From positions 1-47,328 of the forward strand of contig CANFPU010000013.1 of assembly GCA_947448955.1 (NCBI GenBank): DNA of 47,328 bases. The letters are read 5' to 3'. This document shows positions 7,394 to 16,279 of this stretch, in pieces (position 1 is the stretch's first letter; every line of letters begins with the position of its first letter). Source of the DNA: Burkholderiales bacterium (GTDB lineage Bacteria; Pseudomonadota; Gammaproteobacteria; Burkholderiales; Burkholderiaceae_C). The notes beneath the pieces were generated by a model. The model did not search any database and was not told where the DNA came from. It saw only the letters and a list, made by a program, of their open reading frames with translations. Made by a program: the position numbers and the translations under genes.

Positions 7394-9157
7394 TCAGCCG
7401 GCCGAGCGCACCAGCCTGCCGGGACGCGCGCCGGTGTCGCGGTCGTCGCTGCGGGTCATCACGCCATTGATGAAGGTGGCGAGGTAACCGCTGGCCGGTT
7501 GCAGCAACCGCGCGCCGCCGGCGGGCAGGTCGCGATGCACCGCGATCTCGCCCAGCGACAAGCGGTCGAAGTCGATCACATTGAGGTCAGCGCGCAGCCC
7601 CACGGCCAACGCGCCGCGGTCGTGCAGACCAAACAGCCGCGCGTTCTTCAGCGTCTGACGGTGCACCACGGATTCGAGCGCCAGGCGCTGACCCCGGCTG
7701 CGGTCGCGTACCCAATGCGTGAGCTGAAAAGTCGGCGCGACCGCATCGAAGATCACACTGACATGTGCGCCAGCGTCCCCCAGGCCCGTGACCGTGGCCG
7801 GGTGGGCATGCATCTCGTGCAGCGCGTCGTGGTTGAAGTCGCTGTAGTTGGTGAAAAACCGCATCACGTACTGACGGCCGTCGCCGGCCGTCAAGCAGTC
7901 ATACAGGCAAGACATCGGGGAGACGCCCTCCGCCTGGGCCCGCGCCGCGAGCGAGAGACCTCGCGCTGGCTCGTGATCGGCCGCGCAGTCGGACAGGCGG
8001 TAGACCTGGTCCCAGTTGATCGCCATGTGGACCACGACGTTTTCCATCGTCCCCGGCTGCGGATGGGGCATCGTGGTCTCGGCGAGGATCGCCGCCTTGA
8101 CCGCTGGCTGGCGCATCGCCGCCAGACGCTCAGGCAAGGGCAGCTCGCGGATCGCCAGGTAGCTGGGCTTGCGCATGAACGGGTGGTAAGTCGCCAAGCT
8201 GAGCACGATGGCGGTGGGCCGTGCGCCGACCTGGGGATAGAGCTGCGCGCCCGCTTGGTTCAGATCGACCACGCCCGCCAACACCTGGCGCCAAAGCGTT
8301 GGCCACTCGTCGACCTGGAACAGCGTGAAGGTCACCGGCCGGCCGCTGACGCGCGAAGCCTTGGCCATCAGCGCAAGTTCGTCCAACTGCGAATGGCGCT
8401 CGCCGCCGAGCATCGGCGCGCTGCCGACCGTGCTCGACGGGATCATCTGGTAGACCCCGCGCCCCGCGCGGCGCAGCGCTTGGGCAAACGCCAGCACCTC
8501 ATCCTCGGCCGCGAAAGTACCCGGCACTGGGTCGCCGTGGACCGAACGGTGACCACGGATGCGGGAGGTTGAAAAGCCCATCGCACCTGCCTGCACGGCC
8601 TCTTGCACCAAGTCGGCCATCTGCGCCAAGTCCTGCGCATTGGCGGCTTCGTCGCGCTTGCCGCGTTCGCCCATGACCGCCAGCCGCACCGCGCCGTGGG
8701 TGACCATCGAGCCGATGTCCAGCGCCCAACGACGCTGCGACAGGAAGTCGAGGTACTCGGGCAGACTGTGCCAGGCGCCCCAAGGCATGCCCTCGTGCAG
8801 CACCGAGCCTGGGATGTCCTCGACACCCTCCATCAACTCGATCAACTCGCGCTCACCACCCGGACGCACCGGCGCAAAGCCGACGCCGCAGTTGCCCATG
8901 ATCGCAGTGCCCACGCCCTGACCCGCGGAAGGCTCCATCGCGTCGTCCCAGGTCGCCTGGCCGTCGTAATGGGTGTGGATGTCGACCCAGGCCGGCGCCA
9001 CCAGCGCGCCCTCGGCATGTAGGGTCTGACGCGCGGCCGAACGGATGGGCCCGCCGATCTCGGTGATGCGACCGTCCCGGAAAGCGACGTCACCGGTACG
9101 CGATGGCGCGCCAGTGCCGTCCACCAGCGTGGCGCCCTTGATCAGCATGTCGTTCAT
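7394..9157 (-). CDS. D-aminoacylase-like amidohydrolase
   Basis: This 587-residue cytoplasmic amidohydrolase-superfamily enzyme resembles N-acyl-D-amino-acid deacylases. The metal motif HTH is at 61-63, in the context VDIHTHYDGQATWDD. It is followed by the family marker GNCGVGFAPVRPG (near 90) and the late Asp motif GDAGAHV, then HRQTLKNARLFGLHDRG near the end. Classical D-aminoacylases are about 480 residues. This longer subgroup is common in proteobacteria and its substrates are mostly unknown; N-acyl amino acids and cyclic amides are candidates. The gene is divergent from a TetR regulator, with palindromic DNA between them, so it may be regulated by that protein. Confidence 0.85.
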   Translation of the reverse strand: MNDMLIKGATLVDGTGAPSRTGDVAFRDGRITEIGGPIRSAARQTLHAEGALVAPAWVDIHTHYDGQATWDDAMEPSAGQGVGTAIMGNCGVGFAPVRPGGERELIELMEGVEDIPGSVLHEGMPWGAWHSLPEYLDFLSQRRWALDIGSMVTHGAVRLAVMGERGKRDEAANAQDLAQMADLVQEAVQAGAMGFSTSRIRGHRSVHGDPVPGTFAAEDEVLAFAQALRRAGRGVYQMIPSSTVGSAPMLGGERHSQLDELALMAKASRVSGRPVTFTLFQVDEWPTLWRQVLAGVVDLNQAGAQLYPQVGARPTAIVLSLATYHPFMRKPSYLAIRELPLPERLAAMRQPAVKAAILAETTMPHPQPGTMENVVVHMAINWDQVYRLSDCAADHEPARGLSLAARAQAEGVSPMSCLYDCLTAGDGRQYVMRFFTNYSDFNHDALHEMHAHPATVTGLGDAGAHVSVIFDAVAPTFQLTHWVRDRSRGQRLALESVVHRQTLKNARLFGLHDRGALAVGLRADLNVIDFDRLSLGEIAVHRDLPAGGARLLQPASGYLATFINGVMTRSDDRDTGARPGRLVRSAG

Positions 9158-9214
9158 CGTCTGCGCTCCTGGGTTGGCGTTTGTGCTGATTGACCCAGCA
9201 CAAAAGCCGTGGCT

Positions 9215-9241
9215 AATATATTCGAACCGTAATTCGAATTC
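9215..9241. promoter_or_regulatory. candidate TetR operator in the divergent promoter region
   Basis: The 98-base gap between the amidohydrolase and TetR starts contains ATTCGAA at 9221-9227, repeated at 9233-9239. The second copy is part of the perfect 10-bp palindrome AATTCGAATT (9232-9241). TAATAT at 9215-9220 resembles a -10 box. The site ends 14 bases before the TetR start. TetR proteins usually bind such symmetric sites and control both divergent genes. Assignment is by position and symmetry. Confidence 0.5.
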
Positions 9242-9255
9242 TGACCGGCGTCAAT

Positions 9256-10032
9256 ATGGAGATCCCGAACCCAGCCGTCCGCCAGCGCGCAGTTGTCAAG
9301 CGCGGCATCGCGGCGGACGCCGATCCGCTGCAACCCGTGCAGGCCAGAGCCCAGGCCACCCGCGATGCACTGCTGGCAGCTGGGCGCGCGATGCTGGCCG
9401 ACTGCGATTTTGATTCGCTCTCGATCGCTGATCTGGCGGCTGCCAGCAAGCTGTCGGTCGGGTCGTTTTACGGCCGGTTTCGCGACAAAGAAGCCTTCTT
9501 CGAGCAGTTGCAAGAGCAGGTCACGGCCGAATTTCTGCTCGCCGCGCGCCAGGCGCTGTTGGCCAAGGATGGAAGCACTACGCCGCCCGAAGCCATCGTG
9601 GCCAAGGTTTGCGCGATGGTGATCGACGGGTTTCGCAAGGATGCGGGTTATGTCCGCGCAGCCCTCCGACACGCCTCGACCCAGCCAGCGAGCTGGAGCC
9701 CGATCCAGAGCGCCGGACGCCAGGTGGTCCAGGAGGTCATCGCGGTGCTGGGCCCCAAGCTGACGCACATCGCGCCGACCCAGCGTGGCGCCAGGATCCG
9801 CTTCGCGATGCAGTTGCTCTACGGCACCGGCATCAACGCCTTGCTCAACGACCCCGGACCCATCCCATTGCGCAGCAAACGCCTGGAGCGCGAGCTGTGC
9901 CGTGTGCTGTGCCTGTACCTGGGCATCCCCAAAGGGACGGATCTGGGCCCGCGTCCCGTGCTGAACAACACCACACCGCCCCTTTCAACCCCACGACGAT
10001 CAGCCGCACAGCGGCCAAGGAGACCTGCATGA
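9256..10032 (+). CDS. TetR-family transcriptional regulator
   Basis: This 258-residue protein has a TetR DNA-binding domain. Residues about 34-80 carry the helix-turn-helix, including LSIADLAAASKLSVGSFYGR and FRDKEAFFEQL. The helical ligand-binding domain follows. The N-terminus has about 30 extra residues, and the C-terminal tail after CLYLGIPKG is low-complexity and rich in Pro, Arg and Ser, longer than usual. Its stop overlaps the dctP start (ATGA), so it heads the TRAP operon and is probably its local, ligand-responsive repressor, as well as a candidate regulator of the divergent amidohydrolase. Confidence 0.9.
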   Translation: MEIPNPAVRQRAVVKRGIAADADPLQPVQARAQATRDALLAAGRAMLADCDFDSLSIADLAAASKLSVGSFYGRFRDKEAFFEQLQEQVTAEFLLAARQALLAKDGSTTPPEAIVAKVCAMVIDGFRKDAGYVRAALRHASTQPASWSPIQSAGRQVVQEVIAVLGPKLTHIAPTQRGARIRFAMQLLYGTGINALLNDPGPIPLRSKRLERELCRVLCLYLGIPKGTDLGPRPVLNNTTPPLSTPRRSAAQRPRRPA

Positions 10033-11066
10033 ACCAACCCACGACCCGGCGCCTGCGCCGTCTGACCTGCGCCGTGGCCGGCGCGCTGGTGTGGCTGGCC
10101 GCCGCGCCATTGGCCGCGCAGGCCCAGACCAGCCCGGTCACGCTGCGGCTGACCGCCAACGCACCGCCGAAGTCGCCTTGGGCCGTGCAGATCGACCGGT
10201 TCATCGCGAAGGTGGCCGAGGAAAGCAAGGGCAGCGTCAAGATCGAGGCCTTCTATGGCGGTCAACTCGGCAACGAGCAAGACACGATTCAGCAAATCGC
10301 CCGCGGCCGCATCGACCTGGGGTTCTTCGCGATCGGCGCGGCATCGCTGCTGGCGCCCGAGTTGCAACTGGCGATCATGCCGACTTATTTCCGCTCGGTG
10401 GCCGAGCAGGACTGCGTGCTCGACAAGCATCTGTTGAAACCCTTCGACGAGCTGTTCGCCGCCAAAGGCTTGAAGCTGCTGAGCTTGGGCGAGGTGGGCA
10501 CGATCGACCTGATCGGCAAGAAGCCCTACCTGCTGCCCAAAGATGTGAAGGGCGGCAAGGCCATCACCTACAGCAAGGTGCAATCGACCATGTGGGGCTC
10601 GCTGGGTGCGAACTCCACCTTCGTCGGCGTGCCTGAATGGTCTGCCGCACTGCAGACCGGCGTGGTCGATTTCGCCGGCAGTCCGATGGCCTTGTACGTG
10701 CCAGGCGGCATCAACAAGGTCGCGCCAGTGCTGACCCGCTTGGCGCTGTGGAACACGCCGGGGGTCAACGTGATCAACAAGGCGACCTACGACAAGCTCA
10801 GCGCCGACCAGCGCGCCGCTTTCGACCGCGCCTTGGCCGTCGAGAATGCGCCGCTGCTGCGCCGCGAGATCCGCGGCATCGAGGGCAAGCTGCGCGAGGC
10901 CCATCTGGCCGGCGGCGGACAGATTGTCGAATCCACAGCGGAACAGCGCGAAGCCTGGCGCACCGCCGTCGCACCGTCCTGGCCCGAGATGGTGAAGTCC
11001 ATGGGCGGGCAGGCCGATGCCTTGTTCAAGACCATTGAAGCCGCGCACGCGGCTTGCAAGATCTGA
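10029..11066 (+). CDS. dctP: TRAP transporter solute-binding protein DctP
   Basis: This 345-residue periplasmic binding protein has an Arg-rich signal peptide ending near AQA at 31-33. The mature DctP fold begins VTLRLTANAPPKSPWAVQIDRF and includes GQLGNEQDTIQQIARGRIDLGFF. TRAP binding proteins capture carboxylate-type solutes and deliver them to a DctQM membrane pair. The start is ATG 10029, with AAGGAG about eight bases upstream. The frame stays open far upstream, but that part is only a shadow of the TetR gene. The conserved Arg that binds carboxylates cannot be placed with certainty. The ligand is unknown. Confidence 0.92.
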   Translation: MNQPTTRRLRRLTCAVAGALVWLAAAPLAAQAQTSPVTLRLTANAPPKSPWAVQIDRFIAKVAEESKGSVKIEAFYGGQLGNEQDTIQQIARGRIDLGFFAIGAASLLAPELQLAIMPTYFRSVAEQDCVLDKHLLKPFDELFAAKGLKLLSLGEVGTIDLIGKKPYLLPKDVKGGKAITYSKVQSTMWGSLGANSTFVGVPEWSAALQTGVVDFAGSPMALYVPGGINKVAPVLTRLALWNTPGVNVINKATYDKLSADQRAAFDRALAVENAPLLRREIRGIEGKLREAHLAGGGQIVESTAEQREAWRTAVAPSWPEMVKSMGGQADALFKTIEAAHAACKI

Positions 11067-11096
11067 CGCTCGCACGCCAAACCGAGGACGCCGAAG

Positions 11097-11657
11097 ATGA
11101 CCCAGACGATTGGCCCGCCCCCCGCCGCCGTGCAACGCCTGTTTGACCGCTGGCACCAGGCCGAATGCTGGATCGCAGCTTCGGCCTTCGCGCTGATTGC
11201 CGCACTGCTGATTTTCGATGTGGTGGGGCGTGAACTGGTCGCGCCCCTGGTGCGGATGCTGGGTTTCGAGCCCGGCTCGACCAGCGTGCCGGGCGGCCAG
11301 CAGCTCGCCGTGTTCGCACTCGTGATCGGCTCGTTCTGCGGCATTGGTATCGCCACCGCGAGCAACAGCCAACTGGTGCCGCGGGTGGCGTTTGGCTGGA
11401 TCCCGAAGACCTGGGCGCCGACGGTGAACCGATTGGCCGATGCGATCACCGGCAGCCTGATGCTGGGGGTGGCTTGGTATGCGCTCCAGTTCGTGCTCGC
11501 GTCCAAGTCCACGAGCATGCGCGCGCCGGTGCTGGCCTGGGAGGTGTGGCCTTTCCAACTCGCGATCCCTGCGGGCTTTGTGTCCGCAGCGTTCAGGTGT
11601 TATCTGTTTGCGGCGTTTCCGGGTTTGAAGCCGACGCCTCCGGAGTTCCAGGAATGA
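11097..11657 (+). CDS. dctQ: TRAP transporter small permease DctQ
   Basis: This 186-residue membrane protein has four predicted hydrophobic helices, for example CWIAASAFALIAALLIF, then a segment around LAVFALVIGSFCGIGIAT, one around SLMLGVAWYALQFVL, and FQLAIPAGFVSAAFRCYLF. This matches the small subunit of TRAP transporters, which pairs with DctM in the inner membrane and couples uptake to a sodium or proton gradient. It lies 30 bases after dctP and 13 before dctM. The loop around GFEPGSTSVPGGQQ is somewhat longer than usual. Confidence 0.88.
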   Translation: MTQTIGPPPAAVQRLFDRWHQAECWIAASAFALIAALLIFDVVGRELVAPLVRMLGFEPGSTSVPGGQQLAVFALVIGSFCGIGIATASNSQLVPRVAFGWIPKTWAPTVNRLADAITGSLMLGVAWYALQFVLASKSTSMRAPVLAWEVWPFQLAIPAGFVSAAFRCYLFAAFPGLKPTPPEFQE

Positions 11658-11670
11658 TCGGGGCTAGCCT

Positions 11671-12933
11671 GTGACCGCGCTGCTGATCGTTGGCCTGGTG
11701 TTGCTGCTGCTGGTCTTGCGCCAGCCGCTGCTGATCATCCTGCTGGGCCTGGCAGGCGCGGTGCAAATGATCTGGGGTCGGGGCCAGCTCGACTACATCG
11801 TCGAAGACATGTGGGTGGCATTGAACAAGGAGATGATCCTGTCGATCCCACTGTTCTTGATGTGCGGCGGGATCATGACGCGGGGCTCAACCGCCAAGCG
11901 CCTGATCCGGGTGGCGGCGTCGCTGACCAACCACATCCCGGGCGGCCTGGGCGTGGCCTGCATCCTGGCCTGCATGGTGTTCGCCGCCATCTCGGGCTCC
12001 TCGATCGTCACGATGCTGGCGGTGGGCGGCATCATGCTGCCGGCCATGAAGGCCGCCGGCTACTCCGACCGCTTCGCGATGGGTGTGGTGCTGGCTGGCG
12101 GCTCGCTCGGGGTGGTGCTGCCGCCATCGGTGCCGCTGATCATCTACGGGCTGGTCACCGAAACGTCGATCGTCGATCTCTTCAAAGCCGGCTTGCTGCC
12201 AGGGTTGTTGTTGGTCGTTCTTTTTGCAGCTTATGCGATGTGGGCCAACCGCAGCGCACCGACCCAAGGCTTCGACTTCGCCGAAGTGAGCGCCGCATTT
12301 CGCGCGGGCATCCTGGCGGTGATGATGCCGGTCCTGCTGCTAGGCGGTATCTATTCGGGCTATTTTTCGGTCACCGAGTCGGCGGCCATGGCCTTGCTTT
12401 ACGCGCTGGTCGTCGAGGTGCTGGTGCTCAAGGAGATGGCATTTGCCGACCTGCAGCACGTGGTGGTCGATGTCGCCAAGCTTGCCGGCTCACTGTTCCC
12501 GCTGCTCGCCGTCGCGCTGAGCCTGGCCCTGGTACTGGCCGAACACCGGGTACCCGAGCAAATGGTCAACCTGATGCAGGGATGGTTCACCAACCCCTAC
12601 ACCTTCATGGTGGCGGTGAACCTGTTGCTGGTTGTCGTGAGCTGCTTGATGACCACCACCGAAGCCTTGCTGATCCTGGGCCCGCTGCTCGCGCCGGTGG
12701 CCGCAGCCTATGGCTACGACAAGGTGTTCTTCGGTGTGATCATGATCCACAACCTCGAGATCGGCTACCTGTTGCCGCCGATGGGCATGAACCTGCTGAT
12801 CGCGATGACCGCTTTCAAGCAAAAGATGAGCGATCTCACCGTCGCCGCGGTGCCATTTCTGCTGCTGATGGTGGTCGGCTTGGCGATCCTGGTGGCCTTC
12901 CCCTGGATCACGCTGGTGCTGGTTCGGCACTGA
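11671..12933 (+). CDS. dctM: TRAP transporter large permease DctM
   Basis: This 420-residue polytopic inner-membrane protein belongs to the TRAP large-subunit/SLC13-like family, with about twelve hydrophobic helices. Family markers include GGIMTRGSTAKRLIR, FAAISGSSIVTMLAVGGIM and GGSLGVVLPPSVPLIIYG. The C-terminal half has a matching hairpin region, HNLEIGYLLPPMGMNLL. The start is GTG at 11671, 13 bases after the dctQ stop. It forms the transport channel with DctQ and receives solute from DctP. Length is normal. Confidence 0.93.
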   Translation: MTALLIVGLVLLLLVLRQPLLIILLGLAGAVQMIWGRGQLDYIVEDMWVALNKEMILSIPLFLMCGGIMTRGSTAKRLIRVAASLTNHIPGGLGVACILACMVFAAISGSSIVTMLAVGGIMLPAMKAAGYSDRFAMGVVLAGGSLGVVLPPSVPLIIYGLVTETSIVDLFKAGLLPGLLLVVLFAAYAMWANRSAPTQGFDFAEVSAAFRAGILAVMMPVLLLGGIYSGYFSVTESAAMALLYALVVEVLVLKEMAFADLQHVVVDVAKLAGSLFPLLAVALSLALVLAEHRVPEQMVNLMQGWFTNPYTFMVAVNLLLVVVSCLMTTTEALLILGPLLAPVAAAYGYDKVFFGVIMIHNLEIGYLLPPMGMNLLIAMTAFKQKMSDLTVAAVPFLLLMVVGLAILVAFPWITLVLVRH

Positions 12934-12986
12934 ACTTCTTGCAACCCGTCGCACACCCTGCGGCACCACCGATTCGGAGAAATTCC

Positions 12987-14072
12987 ATGAAAGCTGCCGT
13001 CTTCCACGCCCCCAACCAGCCCTTGACGATTGAGGACATCGACATCGCCAAGCCCGGTCGCCGCGAGGTGTTGATCCGCACCGCGGCCACCGGCCTGTGC
13101 CACAGCGACCTGCACATCATCGAGGGCAAATACCCGGGGCCGGTGCCTGCGGTGCTGGGCCATGAATGCTCGGGCATCGTCGAGGCCGTGGGCGAGGACG
13201 TCAGCTATGTGCGACCGGGGGATCACGTGATCACCTGCCTGTCGGTGTTCTGCGGCCACTGCGAGTTCTGCCTCAGCGGTCACATGTCGATCTGCAACAC
13301 CCCCGAGATCCGCTTTCCACCCGGCCCCTCCAAGCGGCTCGACTGGCGCGGCAAGCCCTTGAACCAGATCCTGAACCTGTCTGGTTTCGCCGAGCAGATG
13401 CTGGTGCATGAACATGCCTTGGTCAAGATCACGCCCGAGATGCCGATGGACCGCGCTGCGCTGATCGGCTGCGCAGTGATGACGGGCTACGGCGCGATCG
13501 TCCACACCGCCAAAGTCGAGCCCGGATCGACCGTGGCGGTGATGGGCTGCGGCGGCATTGGCCTGGCGGCGGTCAACGCGGCGCAGATCGCTGGCGCCGC
13601 ACGCATCATCGCGATCGACATGGACGCGGGCAAATTGGCGCTGGCGCGCGAGTTCGGCGCCACCGACACGCTCGATGCCTCGCTCGGTGACGTGGCCAAG
13701 CGCGTGATCGAGATGACAGGGGGCGGTGTGCCCTATTCTTTTGAATGCATAGGCTTGAAGCAAACTGCCGAGGACTGTTTCGCGATGCTGCGTCCGGGTG
13801 GCACGGCCACCGTGATCGGCATGCTGCCCTATGGCACCAAGATCGAGCTGCACGGACTCGACCTGCTGCGCGAGCGCCGCATCCAAGGCAGTCTGATGGG
13901 GTCGAACCGCTTCCGCACCGACATGCCGCGCCTGATCCAGTTCTACCAGCAAGGTCGACTGCACCTCGACCGGATGATCTCCGGCCACATCCAGCTCGAG
14001 CAGATCAACGAAGGCTTTGCCGCGATGAAAAAGGGCGGGCTGGCGCGCCACGTGATCCAGTTCAACGCCTGA
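12987..14072 (+). CDS. zinc-dependent alcohol dehydrogenase (class III-like MDR)
   Basis: This 361-residue medium-chain dehydrogenase has all zinc ligands. Catalytic zinc is held by Cys38, His59 (in GHE) and Cys162. The structural zinc cysteines are at 89, 92, 95 and 103, in FCGHCEFCLSGHMSIC. The NAD-binding GCGGIG is at 187-192. Such enzymes oxidise primary or secondary alcohols to aldehydes or ketones. The start ATG 12987 has GGAG upstream. It follows dctM by 53 bases, so it probably acts on the imported compound or its first product. The Baeyer-Villiger-type enzyme three genes downstream would fit an alcohol-to-ketone-to-ester route; that link is inference. Confidence 0.92.
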   Translation: MKAAVFHAPNQPLTIEDIDIAKPGRREVLIRTAATGLCHSDLHIIEGKYPGPVPAVLGHECSGIVEAVGEDVSYVRPGDHVITCLSVFCGHCEFCLSGHMSICNTPEIRFPPGPSKRLDWRGKPLNQILNLSGFAEQMLVHEHALVKITPEMPMDRAALIGCAVMTGYGAIVHTAKVEPGSTVAVMGCGGIGLAAVNAAQIAGAARIIAIDMDAGKLALAREFGATDTLDASLGDVAKRVIEMTGGGVPYSFECIGLKQTAEDCFAMLRPGGTATVIGMLPYGTKIELHGLDLLRERRIQGSLMGSNRFRTDMPRLIQFYQQGRLHLDRMISGHIQLEQINEGFAAMKKGGLARHVIQFNA

Positions 14073-14099
14073 GCGAGCGCCGAGCCAAGCCGCCAAGCC

Positions 14100-15221
14100 A
14101 TGCTGACCCGCTTCGACGAGTACCTGATCCACCAGACGCCGGAGCCGTTGGCACACCCGGTGTCCATGGACCGCAATTTCTACGACCGCTACTGGCTCAG
14201 CGGGTTTGCAGCCGACGCCTCGCTGTACTTCGGCATCAGCCTGGGGCTCTACCCCAACCGCGAAGTGATGGACGGCGCTTTCAGCCTGGTCCGCGGCGGC
14301 GAACAACGCGCCTGCTTCGCGTCTCGCCGGGCTCATCCGGCCGAGCGGGAAGATACCCGCGTCGGGCCGCTGAAAATTGAAGTCATCGATCCACTGCGCG
14401 CGCTGCGGGTAACGCTCGCGCCCAATGACAGCGGGATGGAAGGCGAGCTGGTCTATCAAGTTCGATCGGCCTGCGTCGAAGAAGAGCGCCAGACCCTGCG
14501 TCGCGGCTCTGCCACGCAGATGGACGTGACGCGCTTCACCCAGTTCGGTCGCTGGGAGGGTGAGCTTCGCGTCGACGGCGAGCGCATCTTGCTAGACCCG
14601 GCCCGGGTCCACGGCATCCGCGACCGATCCTGGGGTCGGCGCCACGTCGGTGAGCCCGATGCCGGTGTGCCCGAGCCAGCACGCGAGATTTTCTTCCTCT
14701 GGGCGCCGCTGATTTGGGATGACGCCGCCACGCTGGCGGTGTTCTTCGAAAACTCACTCGGTCATGCGATGCATGCGGAGGCCAAGTCGGTGCCACTGCA
14801 TGGCAGTGCCGCCGCGGTGCCGGGTATCGAAGACCCCGGCACGCTGCGCCACCACGGCGCGGTGCACAAAATCCGCTATGTCCCGGGCACCCGTCTGGCC
14901 GAGCATGCCACGCTGAGCCTGCTGCAGGCCGATGGTTCGATGCGGAACATCACTCTAGAACCGCTGCTGAGATTCCAGATGAAGGGCGCCGGCTACAACC
15001 ACCCGGTCTGGAAGCACGGCCTCTGGAAGGGGGAGTCCGCGGTCGGCACGGAACGCTGGCGGCTGGACGGACTGGACCTGCTGCGGCCCGAGAACCTGCA
15101 CATCCAACAACTGGTGCGCTGCCATGACGGCGAGCGCAGCGGCCTGGGCGTGCTCGAGCAGCTGTGCATCGGACCGCATGCGCCGTCGGGCTTTGCAGGA
15201 AGGTTGGACGGTGCCACTTGA
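14100..15221 (+). CDS. CrtC/AttH-like lipocalin-fold protein of unknown function
   Basis: This 373-residue protein has no signal peptide. It is beta-rich with the segment GIRDRSWGRRHVGE (about residues 177-190), typical of two-lipocalin-domain proteins related to hydroxyneurosporene synthase CrtC and AttH. Other markers are MDRNFYDRYWLSGF near the start and VHGIRDRSWG. Some relatives bind or hydrate terpenoids; many are found beside acyl-CoA and steroid-type catabolic genes with no known reaction. The next gene starts inside its last codons, so the two are coupled. A hydrophobic-substrate binding or hydratase role is plausible but unproven. Confidence 0.7.
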   Translation: MLTRFDEYLIHQTPEPLAHPVSMDRNFYDRYWLSGFAADASLYFGISLGLYPNREVMDGAFSLVRGGEQRACFASRRAHPAEREDTRVGPLKIEVIDPLRALRVTLAPNDSGMEGELVYQVRSACVEEERQTLRRGSATQMDVTRFTQFGRWEGELRVDGERILLDPARVHGIRDRSWGRRHVGEPDAGVPEPAREIFFLWAPLIWDDAATLAVFFENSLGHAMHAEAKSVPLHGSAAAVPGIEDPGTLRHHGAVHKIRYVPGTRLAEHATLSLLQADGSMRNITLEPLLRFQMKGAGYNHPVWKHGLWKGESAVGTERWRLDGLDLLRPENLHIQQLVRCHDGERSGLGVLEQLCIGPHAPSGFAGRLDGAT

Positions 15222-16239
15222 AGCCCTGGCCGAGCCACTGACCGCGTACTGTCGGGCGCAACGCCCGCAAGCCCAGGCGCTGCGCATCGATGCGCTGCAG
15301 CGCATCTTCGGCGGTGCTTCGCGCGAGACCTGGCGTTTCAAGATGATCGAGACCGTCGCCGGCGTCGAGCAATCGCACGACCTGATCCTGCGGCGCGACC
15401 CGCCGGCCAGCCTGATCGACACCGAGCGGCAGCGCGAGTTCGCGGCCTACCGCGCTTTCGAGAGCACGGCGGTGCCGGTGCCGCGAACCTGGTGGTTGGA
15501 GCAAGATGATCGCCACCTGGGCAGCCCCTTCTTCGTGATGCAGGCCGTCAGCGGCTGCGAGGCGGTGCCGATGCGTCTGATGGCCGCGCCTTACCTGGCG
15601 CACCACGCGGGCATCGCCCGGCAAACCTGGACCATCCTGGGCGAGATCGCGCGGGCAGACCCGGCGGCGCTGGAAGGCGGCAACGAGGGCAGCGATGCCG
15701 CCGACAGCTGGCAGCGCGAGCTTGAGCAATGGGCCGGGCTGATCGATCGCGATGCACTGGAGCCTCAGCCCATCGCCCAGGCGGCGATCCGCTGGCTGCG
15801 TGCCCATCCACCCGCGCCCGCCGCGCGGCTGAGCATCGTCCATGGTGACTACCGCATCGGCAATCTGCTGGTCTCACCTGAGGGCGAGGTCCGCGCGGTG
15901 CTCGATTGGGAGCTGGCCCATCTGGGCGACCCACTGGAAGATCTGGCCTGGGGGTTGAACCGCAGCTGGTGCTTTCAGCACGACGACCGGGTCTGCGGCT
16001 TGGTGCCGCGCGACCAAGCGATCGCGATCTGGGAGGCGTCCAGTGGCTTGCGCGCCGAACCCGAAGCACTGCACTGGTGGGAGCTGTTTTCCTGCATCAA
16101 AGGCCAAGCCATCTGGTTGGGCGCGGCGCGCAATGTCGCGCAAGCCACGAACCGCGACGTGTTGATGGCGCTCGCAGGCTGGCTATTCGGCAACAGCCAG
16201 GATCGGGCGATGCTCGAACTGATGGGGCATCTCGAATGA
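15211..16239 (+). CDS. APH-fold phosphotransferase (ACAD10/LvaA-like acyl-CoA kinase candidate)
   Basis: This 342-residue kinase-like protein has the catalytic loop HGDYRIGN at 211-218 and the metal motif LDWELAHLGDP at 231-241. This is the pattern of the ACAD10/11 N-terminal kinase and of LvaA, which phosphorylate 4-hydroxyacyl-CoA so that its hydroxyl can be eliminated. I chose GTG 15211, which has AGGAAGG seven bases upstream; earlier frame-open starts lie inside the previous gene. It overlaps the lipocalin-like gene by 11 bases. The next gene encodes a small helical protein, as LvaB follows LvaA in the levulinate pathway. The substrate is unknown. Confidence 0.85.
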   Translation: MPLEALAEPLTAYCRAQRPQAQALRIDALQRIFGGASRETWRFKMIETVAGVEQSHDLILRRDPPASLIDTERQREFAAYRAFESTAVPVPRTWWLEQDDRHLGSPFFVMQAVSGCEAVPMRLMAAPYLAHHAGIARQTWTILGEIARADPAALEGGNEGSDAADSWQRELEQWAGLIDRDALEPQPIAQAAIRWLRAHPPAPAARLSIVHGDYRIGNLLVSPEGEVRAVLDWELAHLGDPLEDLAWGLNRSWCFQHDDRVCGLVPRDQAIAIWEASSGLRAEPEALHWWELFSCIKGQAIWLGAARNVAQATNRDVLMALAGWLFGNSQDRAMLELMGHLE

Positions 16240-16279
16240 ACCAGACCTGCCACGCCAGCTGGATGGCCAGAGGGCTGAC

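Noticed and set aside
9819-11558. Long antisense open frame of 579 codons on the minus strand
   Set aside because: It lies opposite well-supported TetR, dctP and dctQ genes, has Arg/Gln/His-rich composition without domains, and is explained by high GC in third codon positions.
12765-14459. Antisense open frame of 564 codons
   Set aside because: It overlaps dctM, the alcohol dehydrogenase and the lipocalin-like gene, all with clear motifs; no recognisable family in the antisense translation.
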